From NCBI GenBank assembly GCA_900770205.1, contig CAAGJV010000300.1, forward strand, positions 1 through 5,622: a stretch of 5,622 nt of DNA. The letters run 5' to 3'. Position 1 is the stretch's first letter, and each line of letters opens with the position of its first letter. This document shows, one piece after another, positions 1-5,622 of the stretch. The notes beneath the pieces were generated by a model. The model had not been told where the DNA came from, searched no databases, and saw only the letters and a list, made by a program, of their open reading frames with translations. The position numbers and the translations under genes are program-made. Origin of the DNA: Desulfovibrionaceae bacterium. GTDB lineage: Bacteria; Desulfobacterota; Desulfovibrionia; Desulfovibrionales; Desulfovibrionaceae.

Positions 1-20
1 CCGGAGGAGGGAGCCTCCGG
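1..20 (-). terminator. Terminator-like GC-rich hairpin after the binding-protein gene
   Basis: A perfect 7-bp inverted repeat, CCGGAGG and CCTCCGG, encloses a 6-nt loop and lies 14 nt past the stop codon of the binding-protein gene at the end of the operon. Read on the minus strand it has the position and stem strength of an intrinsic terminator. The T-tract that would confirm this lies beyond the left edge of the window, so the call rests on stem and position only. Confidence 0.6.
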
Positions 21-34
21 CCGGGGAGTTCTGA

Positions 35-997
35 TCAGTTCTTATCCTGTTTGTTGTATTCCATCATGACAGGAATGGCGGAAACGATTTTCTTGCTGAA
101 GTTTTTGTATTCGGCGCCCGTCATGAACTGGGGGCGGAAGCCGGCCTTTTCCATTTTTTCGCGCAGTTCCGGATCGTTTAGCGATTCCTTGATGCAGTTT
201 TCCCAGAAGGCGCGGATTTCTTCTGGAAGGCCCTTGGGGAAGACAAAGCCGTATTCGAGGCCGGTGGCGAACTGATAGCCGCGGTCTTTCAGGCTTTTGA
301 CCTGTTCAAAGTGAGGAATCTTGTCGGAGCCGAGATTGGCCAGAACATTGAGTTCGCCGGCGCGGGCGGCCTGATAGCCTGCGGTGCCTACGCCAAGTTC
401 TGCACAGTCGATATGGCCGCCGAGAAGATCGGAGGTGGCTTCGCCGCCGCTTTTGTACATGACGTACTTGAGCTTCAGGCCTTCCTTGATGGCCGCGGCG
501 CGGAGAACTTCCATGGCTTCCTGGCTGGCGCCGGAACCTACGGAGATTTCACCGGGATGGGCCTTGGCATAGGCCACGAATTCTTCCCATGTTTTGTAGG
601 GTTTGTCGGTTTTGGCAAGGAGAATGCGTTCCTGCGGCATGTAGGCGCCGGCAAAGACGATATCATCGAGGTTGTACTGCGGAGCGTCTTTGAAAAAGGT
701 GGCCACAAAGGCATTGCCGGGAGCGCCGGCGATGACGGTGTAGCCGTCTGGTTTGGCCTTCAGGCCGAAGTTGAGGCCGGGTATGCCGCTGCCGCCGCCC
801 TTGTTGACGATGACCAGAGGCTGGCCGAGCTTCTTCTGAAGGGTGTCGGCCATCATGCGGACGCTGATATCCGCCGCTCCGCCTGCGGCAAAGGGAACAA
901 TGCAGGTGATGGCCTTTTCCGGATAGGCGGCCTGGGCGGCCAGGGGAGAGAGGCCGAGAAGCGCAAGGACGCTGCAGAGGAAAAGCATTTTTTTCAT
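35..997 (-). CDS. TTT-family periplasmic substrate-binding protein (Bug/TctC type)
   Basis: This is a predicted exported binding protein of the tripartite tricarboxylate transporter family, 320 aa, which is normal for Bug proteins. It has a Sec signal peptide: a basic start MKKM, a hydrophobic stretch to about residue 20, and a likely cut after AQA (A23/A24). The mature protein opens with YPEKAITCIVPFAAGG (25-40), the family signature, followed by D43, then GQ (58-59), NK (65-66), PDGYT (83-87) and the second-lobe motif YKSGGEATSDLLGG (181-194). Bug proteins bind small carboxylates in the periplasm and pass them to TctA/TctB, or act as sensors. Neither permease subunit is in the window. The start is set by AGGAG (1004-1008) six bases upstream. 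It lies 30 bp after the oxidoreductase gene and is probably the last gene of the operon. The ligand cannot be told. Cys8 is not in a proper lipobox, so a soluble periplasmic protein is expected. Confidence 0.92.
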   Translation of the reverse strand: MKKMLFLCSVLALLGLSPLAAQAAYPEKAITCIVPFAAGGAADISVRMMADTLQKKLGQPLVIVNKGGGSGIPGLNFGLKAKPDGYTVIAGAPGNAFVATFFKDAPQYNLDDIVFAGAYMPQERILLAKTDKPYKTWEEFVAYAKAHPGEISVGSGASQEAMEVLRAAAIKEGLKLKYVMYKSGGEATSDLLGGHIDCAELGVGTAGYQAARAGELNVLANLGSDKIPHFEQVKSLKDRGYQFATGLEYGFVFPKGLPEEIRAFWENCIKESLNDPELREKMEKAGFRPQFMTGAEYKNFSKKIVSAIPVMMEYNKQDKN

Positions 998-1027
998 GTC
1001 GGACTCCTGGTTGAAGGTTTCTGGGCA

Positions 1028-2617
1028 TTATTTCAGGAGATAGGGGATGTTGACCCATATCGCCTGCTTTGGGCATTCCACTTCGCAGGGCAGGCAGAAC
1101 CAGCAGGTTTTGAAATGGCCTTCCGGCCCGCCGCAGGAAAGGCAGCGGGAGGCTTCCGCACGGGCCTGCTCTTCGGTGAAGACGGCATTGGTTTCGGCGT
1201 AGTCTCCGGCTCCGGAAAAGGCATGGCCCTGAGCCTGCTGGGGAGGCATGGACGAGCCTCTCCTTTCATCGATGGGGAAACTCGTGAGAAAAGGCCCGGC
1301 ATAGGTGCGCTGATAATGCATGTCGCGCCCGGAGAACATTCTGATGACGGATTCAGCCGCTTCCCTGCCGGATGCCATGGCGCTGACAGCCGAAGAGGGG
1401 CCGCTTACGGCATCGCCGGCGGCAAAGACGTTCGTTTCTTCGAACTGCAGGGCGACAGGATCGAGCGAAGGCGCACGGCCGCCGAAGAAGTCTTCCACGC
1501 CGCGGCCTTCTTCCTGCCCAACGGCGAGAATGACATGATCGGCATGGAAGAGGCGGACTTCCCCGGCATCGAAATCGGGGTAGTCCAGGCAGGACTCGTT
1601 GAGCAGATCCATGTTGTGCCGGCAGGCGATCTCATAGCCTGAGGCCGTGTTTTTGATGGAGGATGCTTCCCATGTGAAGGCGAACCGGATGCCAAGTGCC
1701 TTGGCGGAGGCAAGTTCGGCTCTGTCTGCATGGAATTTGTCTGCCGTGCGGCGATAGATGACGCTGACGTTCTTTGCCCCCTGGCGGAGCGCGGCCTGGG
1801 CGGCATCGAGGGCGACGCGCCCCCCGCCGAGGATGACGGCATGGCCGCCAAGCTCTGGCGCATGGCCGCTTCTTGCCCCGGCAAGCAGATCGAAGGCCTG
1901 AAGAACGCCCTCTGCCTCCTTTGCACAGGCAAGCGTTTTCGGCCTGCCGGCGCCGGTGGCCAGAATGACGGCATCGAAGCTTTTTTTCAGGAATTCTCTT
2001 TCGTTAGCGCTGACGCTCTGGCTGCAGCGGAACACGGCGCCGGCCTTTTCCAGTCGTTCTATTTCTTCATCGAGAATGGATTCCGGAAGCTTCCACAGCG
2101 GGAGCATGCTGCGCAGGAGCCCGCCTGGTTTTGGGGAAGATTCATAGACGGTGACGGCGTGGCCGGATTGCAGAAGTTCAAAGCAGGCCATGAGCGCGGC
2201 AGGGCCGGAGCCGATGATGGCCACTTTTCTGCCCGAAGGGCTGGCAGCGGCGATGGGCTTGCTCTTGCGACCGGCGAAAAGCCAGCGCTTGAGGCCGTTG
2301 ATATCGACGCCCGTGCCATCGACAGCATTTCTGCGGCAGGCAGACTGGCAGGGGTGTTCGCAGATGCGGCAGAGGATGGAGGCAAAGGGCAGCTTTTCCT
2401 CGATGAGCGCTCTTGCCTCATCGTACTGCCCGCGATGGATGAGCTGAACATAGCCCTGGATGTTGATGCCCAGGGGGCATGCTGCCCGGCATGGCGCAAG
2501 CTTGATGCGTATGTTGTCGAGAATGCAGGTATCGGCGCACTTTCCGCAGTAGATGCACTTGTTTTTATCGACTGTGATATTGTCTGTCAGGCTGTTGAGA
2601 AGATTATTCTGCTGCAT
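1028..2617 (-). CDS. GltD-like FAD/NAD(P)-dependent oxidoreductase with extra 4Fe-4S domains
   Basis: This is a 529-aa cytoplasmic iron-sulfur flavoprotein related to the glutamate synthase small subunit (GltD) and NfnB. Domains in order: a ferredoxin motif CX2CX2CX3C (C21, C24, C27, C31); the GltD N-terminal FeS domain (C43, C47, then C83, C86, C90, C94, with HPC and ACRR context); an FAD Rossmann fold with GSGPAAL (136-142) and E159; a nested NAD(P) Rossmann fold with GGGRVALDAA (264-273) and YRR (288-290); the closing FAD motif AAGDAVSGPSSAV (399-411); and a C-terminal cysteine group (C492, C495, C505, C508, C511, C515-P516) resembling another 4Fe-4S site. GltD-type proteins move electrons between NAD(P)H and FeS clusters. 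No glutamate synthase large subunit is present. The gene overlaps the flavoprotein gene by 14 bp, so the inferred role is electron exchange between NAD(P)H and that flavoprotein. The fold is clear; direction and partner are inference. Confidence 0.9.
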   Translation of the reverse strand: MQQNNLLNSLTDNITVDKNKCIYCGKCADTCILDNIRIKLAPCRAACPLGINIQGYVQLIHRGQYDEARALIEEKLPFASILCRICEHPCQSACRRNAVDGTGVDINGLKRWLFAGRKSKPIAAASPSGRKVAIIGSGPAALMACFELLQSGHAVTVYESSPKPGGLLRSMLPLWKLPESILDEEIERLEKAGAVFRCSQSVSANEREFLKKSFDAVILATGAGRPKTLACAKEAEGVLQAFDLLAGARSGHAPELGGHAVILGGGRVALDAAQAALRQGAKNVSVIYRRTADKFHADRAELASAKALGIRFAFTWEASSIKNTASGYEIACRHNMDLLNESCLDYPDFDAGEVRLFHADHVILAVGQEEGRGVEDFFGGRAPSLDPVALQFEETNVFAAGDAVSGPSSAVSAMASGREAAESVIRMFSGRDMHYQRTYAGPFLTSFPIDERRGSSMPPQQAQGHAFSGAGDYAETNAVFTEEQARAEASRCLSCGGPEGHFKTCWFCLPCEVECPKQAIWVNIPYLLK

Positions 2618-4280
2618 GGCCGGCCTCTTTATTCATCCTGATGATGGGGGCATGGGTAATGATGATGTCTTCCATGCTTTTCCCCCTGGTAAGAACGATA
2701 TGCTTCATCCAGTTTTCATTATCCATGTTCGGGTAGTCGGAACGCATGTGCCAGAGCCCCCAGCGGCTTTCCTTTCTTTCCTTGGAGGCAAGAGCGCTCA
2801 TTTCCGCGCACTGGATGATATTTTCCACTTCATAGACTTTCATCAGGTCGTGAATAGTGCTGACCTGAACATCGGTTCTGAGCTGTTCACGGAAGCGCTT
2901 TGTCCACCAGAGCGCGCGGTCGAGCTTGTATTCGTTCTTGGGCGGGCGGATGTAGTCGTTGATGATGCGGCGAACCTTGTATTCAAATTCCTCTATGGGC
3001 ACGGTTCCCTTCTGGTTCAGCCTGGCATTTCTGTCGTCCATGAATTCCTGAACCTGGGCATCGTCGATCTGAGGTTCCGGACAGGAGGCGGCAAATTTCG
3101 TGGCGTTTTCAGCGGTGATCTGCCCGTAGGCAAAGGCTCCGGAGAGGTGGGCGCGGGCGCAGAGGGAAACATCGCCGGCGGCATAAAGGCCGGGGACGGT
3201 GCTTTCTCCCCGTTCGTTGATGCGTATGCCCGTAAGGCCATGGCCCCCGCAGAGGTAGCAGTCGGTAGGCCACATTTCGATTTCGCCGGTGCGGAAGTCT
3301 ACGCCGCGGTCTTTATAGAAGCGTTCCTGCACGGGCCGTTCTGTGCTGAAAAGCAGGTCTTCGATTTCCTTGATCTTTTCTTCGGGAAGATGTTCCAGCT
3401 TGAGGCGCATGGGGCCGCGGCCGGCAAGGTGCTCCGCGTGCATCAGATGGATGCCGGGGTGATCTTCCTGAAATTCCTGGGAAATGGCGTTAAGCAGGTG
3501 GGCGCCTCTTGTCAGCGTGATATAGAGCAGGGGCGCGTTGATATCCTTCACGATATAATAAACAAGCGTGTATTCAAAGCCGGAGAGCTCCGCCCCTGCC
3601 CGGAAGGCCATGGCATAGCCATCGCCGGTGTTGCCGGGGAAATCGTACACGCCGTAGAGGTAGCCGTTGGAAGGCAGCCCGAAGCGGGCCGTGCCGCCGG
3701 AGCAGAGAATAACGCTCTTTGCCCGGCAGACGATGACTTCTCCCGTGCGGACATTCATGGCGATAACGCCGCAGACGCGGTCTCCGTCTTTCAGAAGGCG
3801 AAGGGTCATGACGCGGTTCCATACCTCAACCCCGTATTCCTCGCATTTTTTTGCCAGGATGGTCTTGAGTTCCGGTTCCTTCATGGTCACGCAGAACTTG
3901 CCCTTATTATGAATCTGCAGGCGGTCGTACTCCCCGTTTTCATCGACAGGGAAGCAGACGTTCCAGTCGATGAGCTGCTTCATCACGCCCCAGGAGCGGC
4001 GGGCCATTTCGTAGTTGACCGGTTCATCCATGATGCCCTGGCAGGAGGCCCTGTTCGCTTCCACATAGAGTTCCGGCGTTTCTTCCGTGCCGGGAATGGC
4101 GACGATGTTGAGCGCGTCCATGCCGCGGGCGATGCAGCCGGAATACTTGACGTCGCTTTTTTCAAAAATAACGACTTTCTGTGCCGGATTCATCTGCTTG
4201 GCCCGTATGGCGGCCATGGTTCCGGCGCTTCCGCCGCCAACGATGAGAACGTCGGCATATACGTTCACATATGGCTTCAT
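2604..4280 (-). CDS. AprA/FrdA-family FAD flavoprotein, substrate unknown
   Basis: This is a 558-aa flavoprotein of the fumarate reductase/succinate dehydrogenase/APS reductase family. Visible are the FAD motif VLIVGGGSAG (11-20) with E40; the AprA-like segment YSGCIARGMDALN (46-58; AprA has SGAVAQGLSAIN); VWNRVM (153-158); CYLCGGHG (341-348), resembling the AprA GSHSG region; the second FAD motif PGLYAAGD (363-370); and the C-terminal family stretch ESRWGLWHMRSDYP (504-517). It has no signal peptide or membrane helix, so it should be cytoplasmic, unlike periplasmic fumarate reductases. It resembles AprA more than FrdA, but no AprB ferredoxin subunit is beside it, and the APS-contacting arginine of AprA appears to be isoleucine (I243). 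It therefore probably reduces or oxidises something other than APS. An in-frame ATG at 4346 would add 22 residues, but it lies upstream of the predicted promoter; the ATG at 4280 has a strong ribosome binding site. The automatic name 'adenylylsulfate reductase alpha' would be misleading. Confidence 0.88.
   Translation of the reverse strand: MKPYVNVYADVLIVGGGSAGTMAAIRAKQMNPAQKVVIFEKSDVKYSGCIARGMDALNIVAIPGTEETPELYVEANRASCQGIMDEPVNYEMARRSWGVMKQLIDWNVCFPVDENGEYDRLQIHNKGKFCVTMKEPELKTILAKKCEEYGVEVWNRVMTLRLLKDGDRVCGVIAMNVRTGEVIVCRAKSVILCSGGTARFGLPSNGYLYGVYDFPGNTGDGYAMAFRAGAELSGFEYTLVYYIVKDINAPLLYITLTRGAHLLNAISQEFQEDHPGIHLMHAEHLAGRGPMRLKLEHLPEEKIKEIEDLLFSTERPVQERFYKDRGVDFRTGEIEMWPTDCYLCGGHGLTGIRINERGESTVPGLYAAGDVSLCARAHLSGAFAYGQITAENATKFAASCPEPQIDDAQVQEFMDDRNARLNQKGTVPIEEFEYKVRRIINDYIRPPKNEYKLDRALWWTKRFREQLRTDVQVSTIHDLMKVYEVENIIQCAEMSALASKERKESRWGLWHMRSDYPNMDNENWMKHIVLTRGKSMEDIIITHAPIIRMNKEAGHAAE
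2624..2630 (-). promoter_or_regulatory. Ribosome binding site of the GltD-like gene, inside the upstream gene
   Basis: AAAGAGG ends six bases before the ATG at 2617 and lies within the last codons of the flavoprotein gene, whose stop codon falls 14 bp beyond that ATG. Ribosomes finishing the first gene pass over this site, which points to translational coupling and roughly matched amounts of the two proteins. Confidence 0.65.
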
Positions 4281-4285
4281 GAGAG

Positions 4286-4293
4286 TCTCCTTT
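4286..4293 (-). promoter_or_regulatory. Ribosome binding site deciding the flavoprotein start
   Basis: AAAGGAGA lies five bases before the ATG at 4280 and is the strongest Shine-Dalgarno match in the window. It favours this start over the two upstream in-frame ATGs (4346 and 4310), which overlap the predicted promoter. Confidence 0.8.
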
Positions 4294-4305
4294 AAAGCAG
4301 TAGTT

Positions 4306-4336
4306 ATCATATTGTTTAGTGCTCTATAGCAGTTAA
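4306..4336 (-). promoter_or_regulatory. Predicted sigma-70 promoter of the flavoprotein operon
   Basis: On the minus strand a -10 box TATGAT (4306-4311; five of six consensus bases) is preceded, after a 19-bp spacer, by TTAACT (4331-4336; four of six). Transcription would start about 20 bases before the ATG at 4280, giving a short leader. The -35 box and the first part of the spacer align base for base with the regulator's promoter. The spacer is long and the -35 weak, so an activator or release from repression may matter. Confidence 0.55.
4318..4333. promoter_or_regulatory. Putative GntR operator, flavoprotein operon
   Basis: AGTGCTCTATAGCAGT is an imperfect palindrome: 12 of 16 positions agree with its reverse complement. 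It matches the site upstream of the regulator gene at 13 of 16 positions, and similarity continues into the flank. It occupies the promoter spacer and touches the -35 box, where a bound protein would block RNA polymerase. Assignment to the adjacent GntR protein rests on position and on the duplicated site. Confidence 0.6.
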
Positions 4337-4364
4337 GAAGTAACAAGATGCATGCCTGAACAGG

Positions 4365-5126
4365 CTATATTTTCCATTCCCGGACCATCTTGTACCGGTC
4401 GGTGCGGATCCAGCTCTGCCTGACTTCAAGGGGGAGGCCGCTGTCGCTGGTGACGAGGATGGTGCTTTTGAGAAGAACGGCATTCCTGCCCACGCCCAGA
4501 AGATCGGCAATCTCTTCCGGAACCGTTTCCAGTTCCAGCGCTTCCTGGTTCTTGCCTATGGTCATGCCTGTTTTCTGCTGCATGGTGATGTAGAGAGACT
4601 GCTTTTCAAATTCTTCTGTTTCCAGCGGCGACAGGATGCGGCCGACGGATTCGCAGAACGTTGAGCGGCAGTAGAGCACAGGCGCGTATTCCCTGCCGGA
4701 GGGCGTGAGAAAGAGCCTGTTTATCTGGAAAAGCTCAAGGCTTTTCCCGGGGGAAAGAAATTCTTCGATGAAGGGAGCCGGCTGGCAGAAGGACCTTTCC
4801 AGGCATTTTAAAGACATGGTGATGGTGGACTCCGACAGAGACGGGGCCATGCGGTAGTAGCAGGAGGTTCTGTTGTCGATAAACGAGCAGGCAACAAAGG
4901 TGCCCTTGCCCTGGACGCGGACTATGCTCCCTTCGTGGACAAGATTTTCCAGAGCCTTGCGCACGGTGCCAACGCTGATATTGCAGACGCGGGCTATTTC
5001 CCGTTCTGAGGGAATGAGATCTCCGGGCTTCCATATACCGTCTTCGATATATTTCAGAATGGTACGCTCCAGCCTGTAGTAGCCGGGAAGCATGGGAGAG
5101 AGTTCGGGCAGAATCTGGATGCTCAT
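4365..5126 (-). CDS. GntR-family transcriptional regulator, HutC/UTRA type
   Basis: This is a 253-aa DNA-binding regulator of ordinary length for the HutC subfamily. The N-terminal winged helix-turn-helix spans about residues 17-79: YIEDGIWKPGDLIPSEREIA, the recognition helix region SVGTVRKALENL (51-62) and the wing GKGTFV (73-78), all typical of GntR. Residues about 98-247 fit a UTRA effector-binding domain, for example FQINRLFLTPSGREYAPVLY and the late strand PLEVRQSW. HutC-type proteins are usually repressors released by a small metabolite tied to the pathway they control. The ATG at 5126 is preceded by AGAGGA (5133-5138), six bases away. A shared palindrome in its own promoter and in that of the next operon suggests autoregulation plus control of the flavoprotein operon. 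The effector is unknown; a substrate or product of the operon is the obvious guess. No terminator is visible after the gene. Confidence 0.93.
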   Translation of the reverse strand: MSIQILPELSPMLPGYYRLERTILKYIEDGIWKPGDLIPSEREIARVCNISVGTVRKALENLVHEGSIVRVQGKGTFVACSFIDNRTSCYYRMAPSLSESTITMSLKCLERSFCQPAPFIEEFLSPGKSLELFQINRLFLTPSGREYAPVLYCRSTFCESVGRILSPLETEEFEKQSLYITMQQKTGMTIGKNQEALELETVPEEIADLLGVGRNAVLLKSTILVTSDSGLPLEVRQSWIRTDRYKMVREWKI

Positions 5127-5147
5127 GGTTAGTCCTCTTCATTGCTT

Positions 5148-5177
5148 CCAATAGCTGTACTGCTCTAGAGCTGTCAA
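5148..5177 (-). promoter_or_regulatory. Predicted promoter of the GntR regulator gene
   Basis: On the minus strand a perfect -35 box TTGACA (5172-5177) is followed, after 18 bp, by a weak -10, TATTGG (5148-5153; three of six). The predicted transcription start is about 15 bases before the ATG at 5126. The palindromic operator candidate fills the spacer next to the -35 box, as in a self-repressed promoter. Confidence 0.55.
5159..5174. promoter_or_regulatory. Putative GntR operator, autoregulatory site
   Basis: ACTGCTCTAGAGCTGT agrees with its reverse complement at 14 of 16 positions and contains the perfect 10-bp palindrome GCTCTAGAGC (5162-5171). It is the better of two copies; the other is at 4318-4333. 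It overlaps the end of the TTGACA box. A palindrome centred on CTAG, of this size, is compatible with a dimeric GntR/HutC protein. Confidence 0.65.
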
Positions 5178-5192
5178 GCAGTTTTATGCGAC

Positions 5193-5222
5193 AGGTAAAG
5201 AGAGGAGTGAGGGAGAGGGGGA
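5193..5222 (-). other. C-rich, G-free stretch after the MerR gene (possible Rho loading site)
   Basis: The minus-strand transcript has 30 consecutive nucleotides without a G, 17 of them C, beginning 11 nt past the MerR stop codon. No intrinsic terminator hairpin is visible between MerR and the GntR promoter. Such C-rich, G-poor RNA is what Rho prefers, so this could end the MerR transcript. The sequence alone is weak evidence. Confidence 0.3.
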
Positions 5223-5233
5223 CAGTCGGCGGC

Positions 5234-5622
5234 CTATCTTCCTTTCAGCCTGCGGCGGACAGTGCGGAATTGCTCCGGGAGTTCCTCGTCGCTCATGTGG
5301 CGGGGAATGGCGGTGGAACCTGCGTTTTCTGCGGTTTGGTAGAACCATTCCTTGAATGCTAAAACTTCAAGTGTTTCTTGAAGTTCTTTTATCTTCTGCT
5401 CCACCACGGCGCGCTGCTTGCGGAAAAGCTCCAGCCGGAGGGAGATGGTGGCATCGCCTTCCAGGGCCATTTCCAGAAAGGCGCGGATATCTTTGATGGG
5501 CATGCCCGTTTTTTTCAGGCATTCGATGAGGTTCAGCCATTCGATGTCTTTCTTTTCAAAAAGGCGCCGCCCGTTTTTGGCCCGCTCCACAAAGGGCAGG
5601 AGTCCCTCCTTTTCGTAGTAGC
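5234..5622 (-). CDS. MerR-family transcriptional regulator, AdhR-like, N-terminus outside window
   Basis: Reading continues in frame to the right edge, so the gene is cut at its 5' end; a GTG at 5590 is an internal valine, not the start. The visible protein begins YYEKEGLLPFVERAKNGRR, the end of a MerR helix-turn-helix and wing, then has the second helical pair around LIECLKKTGMPIKDI. A long dimerisation helix follows, with leucine-rich heptads (LRLELFRKQRAVVEQKIKEL), and then WFYQTAENAG, matching the (W)YYxxAxxAG motif of AdhR/YyaN-type regulators. About 18 residues should be missing. By counting back to a typical start, the cysteine in IECLKK falls at position 52, where B. subtilis AdhR has its thiol sensor. 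Regulators of this type bend promoter DNA and often respond to aldehydes or other electrophiles. Its target genes are not evident; it is separated from the GntR gene by 107 bp and probably belongs to another transcription unit. Confidence 0.88.
   Translation of the reverse strand, partial: YYEKEGLLPFVERAKNGRRLFEKKDIEWLNLIECLKKTGMPIKDIRAFLEMALEGDATISLRLELFRKQRAVVEQKIKELQETLEVLAFKEWFYQTAENAGSTAIPRHMSDEELPEQFRTVRRRLKGR

Noticed and set aside
952..976. Lipoprotein signal around Cys8 of the binding protein
   Set aside because: The residues LFLC do not fit a lipobox and the cysteine is too near the N-terminus; an AQA signal peptidase I site is present.
311..1642. Plus-strand open frame of 443 codons across the binding protein and oxidoreductase genes
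   Set aside because: It runs antisense across two well-supported genes and their intergenic ribosome site, is rich in Gly/Ala/Phe, and has no recognisable domain.
1730..2641. Plus-strand open frame of 303 codons
   Set aside because: It lies antisense to the GltD-like gene, has no motifs, and is composed like a shadow frame.
2553..4295. Plus-strand open frame of 580 codons opposite the flavoprotein gene
   Set aside because: Its translation has no family motifs, while the minus-strand frame has complete FAD and AprA/FrdA signatures and a ribosome binding site. Long antisense frames are common in GC-rich genes.
4281..4346. Longer flavoprotein start at 4346
   Set aside because: The added 22 residues are not family-like and are encoded by the promoter and operator; the ATG at 4280 has a strong ribosome site and begins right at the FAD fold.
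4727..4747. Perfect 8-bp inverted repeat with a 5-nt loop inside the GntR gene
   Set aside because: About one such repeat is expected by chance in a window of this size, and it lies in normal UTRA coding sequence.
5363..5385. Perfect 9-bp inverted repeat (AACTTCAAG, 5-nt loop) followed by CTTTT on the plus strand, terminator-like
   Set aside because: It is AT-rich and lies in the MerR coiled-coil coding sequence, where the ELQETLEV repeat explains the symmetry; no plus-strand gene precedes it.
5588..5590. GTG start for a 118-aa MerR protein
   Set aside because: The frame stays open to the window edge and encodes YYEKEGLLPF, the conserved MerR segment, so this codon is an internal valine.
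1..5622. CRISPR array, tRNA or rRNA gene, insertion sequence, or integrase
   Set aside because: No regular direct repeats, cloverleaf, rRNA motifs or transposase-like proteins were seen on either strand; the window is almost fully coding.

Overview
The window holds a compact, wholly minus-strand gene block. It reads right to left: the 3' part of a MerR-family regulator, a complete GntR/HutC-family (UTRA) regulator, an AprA/FrdA-type flavoprotein, a GltD-type iron-sulfur flavoprotein, and a periplasmic tripartite tricarboxylate transporter (TTT, Bug/TctC) binding protein. It ends in a terminator-like hairpin cut by the left edge. Base composition is moderately GC-rich. An Apr-type flavoprotein, a multi-cluster GltD-like protein and a Bug-type binding protein together suggest an anaerobic Gram-negative, perhaps a gut-type Desulfovibrionaceae relative (Bilophila or Mailhella-like). 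Other anaerobic Pseudomonadota or Desulfobacterota are possible, and this taxonomic call is inference.

Layout: 5234-5622 is MerR (5' end outside the window). 5127-5233 is an intergenic region with the promoter of the GntR gene and a 30-nt G-free stretch in the minus-strand transcript. 4365-5126 is GntR/UTRA. 4281-4364 is a second promoter region. 2604-4280 is the flavoprotein and 1028-2617 the FeS/FAD oxidoreductase; these two overlap by 14 bp. 35-997 is the binding protein, 30 bp further on. 1-20 is the hairpin. No gap exceeds 107 bp.

How it seems to work: the same imperfect palindrome (ACTGCTCTAGAGCTGT and AGTGCTCTATAGCAGT) lies just downstream of the -35 box in both promoters, the GntR gene's own and the flavoprotein operon's. 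This is what an autoregulated, effector-released repressor would need. The regulated operon would make a soluble two-protein redox module, in which NAD(P)H probably exchanges electrons through the FAD and FeS clusters of the GltD-like protein with the FAD of the AprA-like protein. It would also make an exported carboxylate-binding protein. The AprA-like protein has no AprB beside it and appears to lack an arginine that binds APS in true APS reductases, so it probably acts on another, perhaps carboxylic, substrate. That substrate cannot be read from the sequence. This operon is the best candidate here for an undescribed system.
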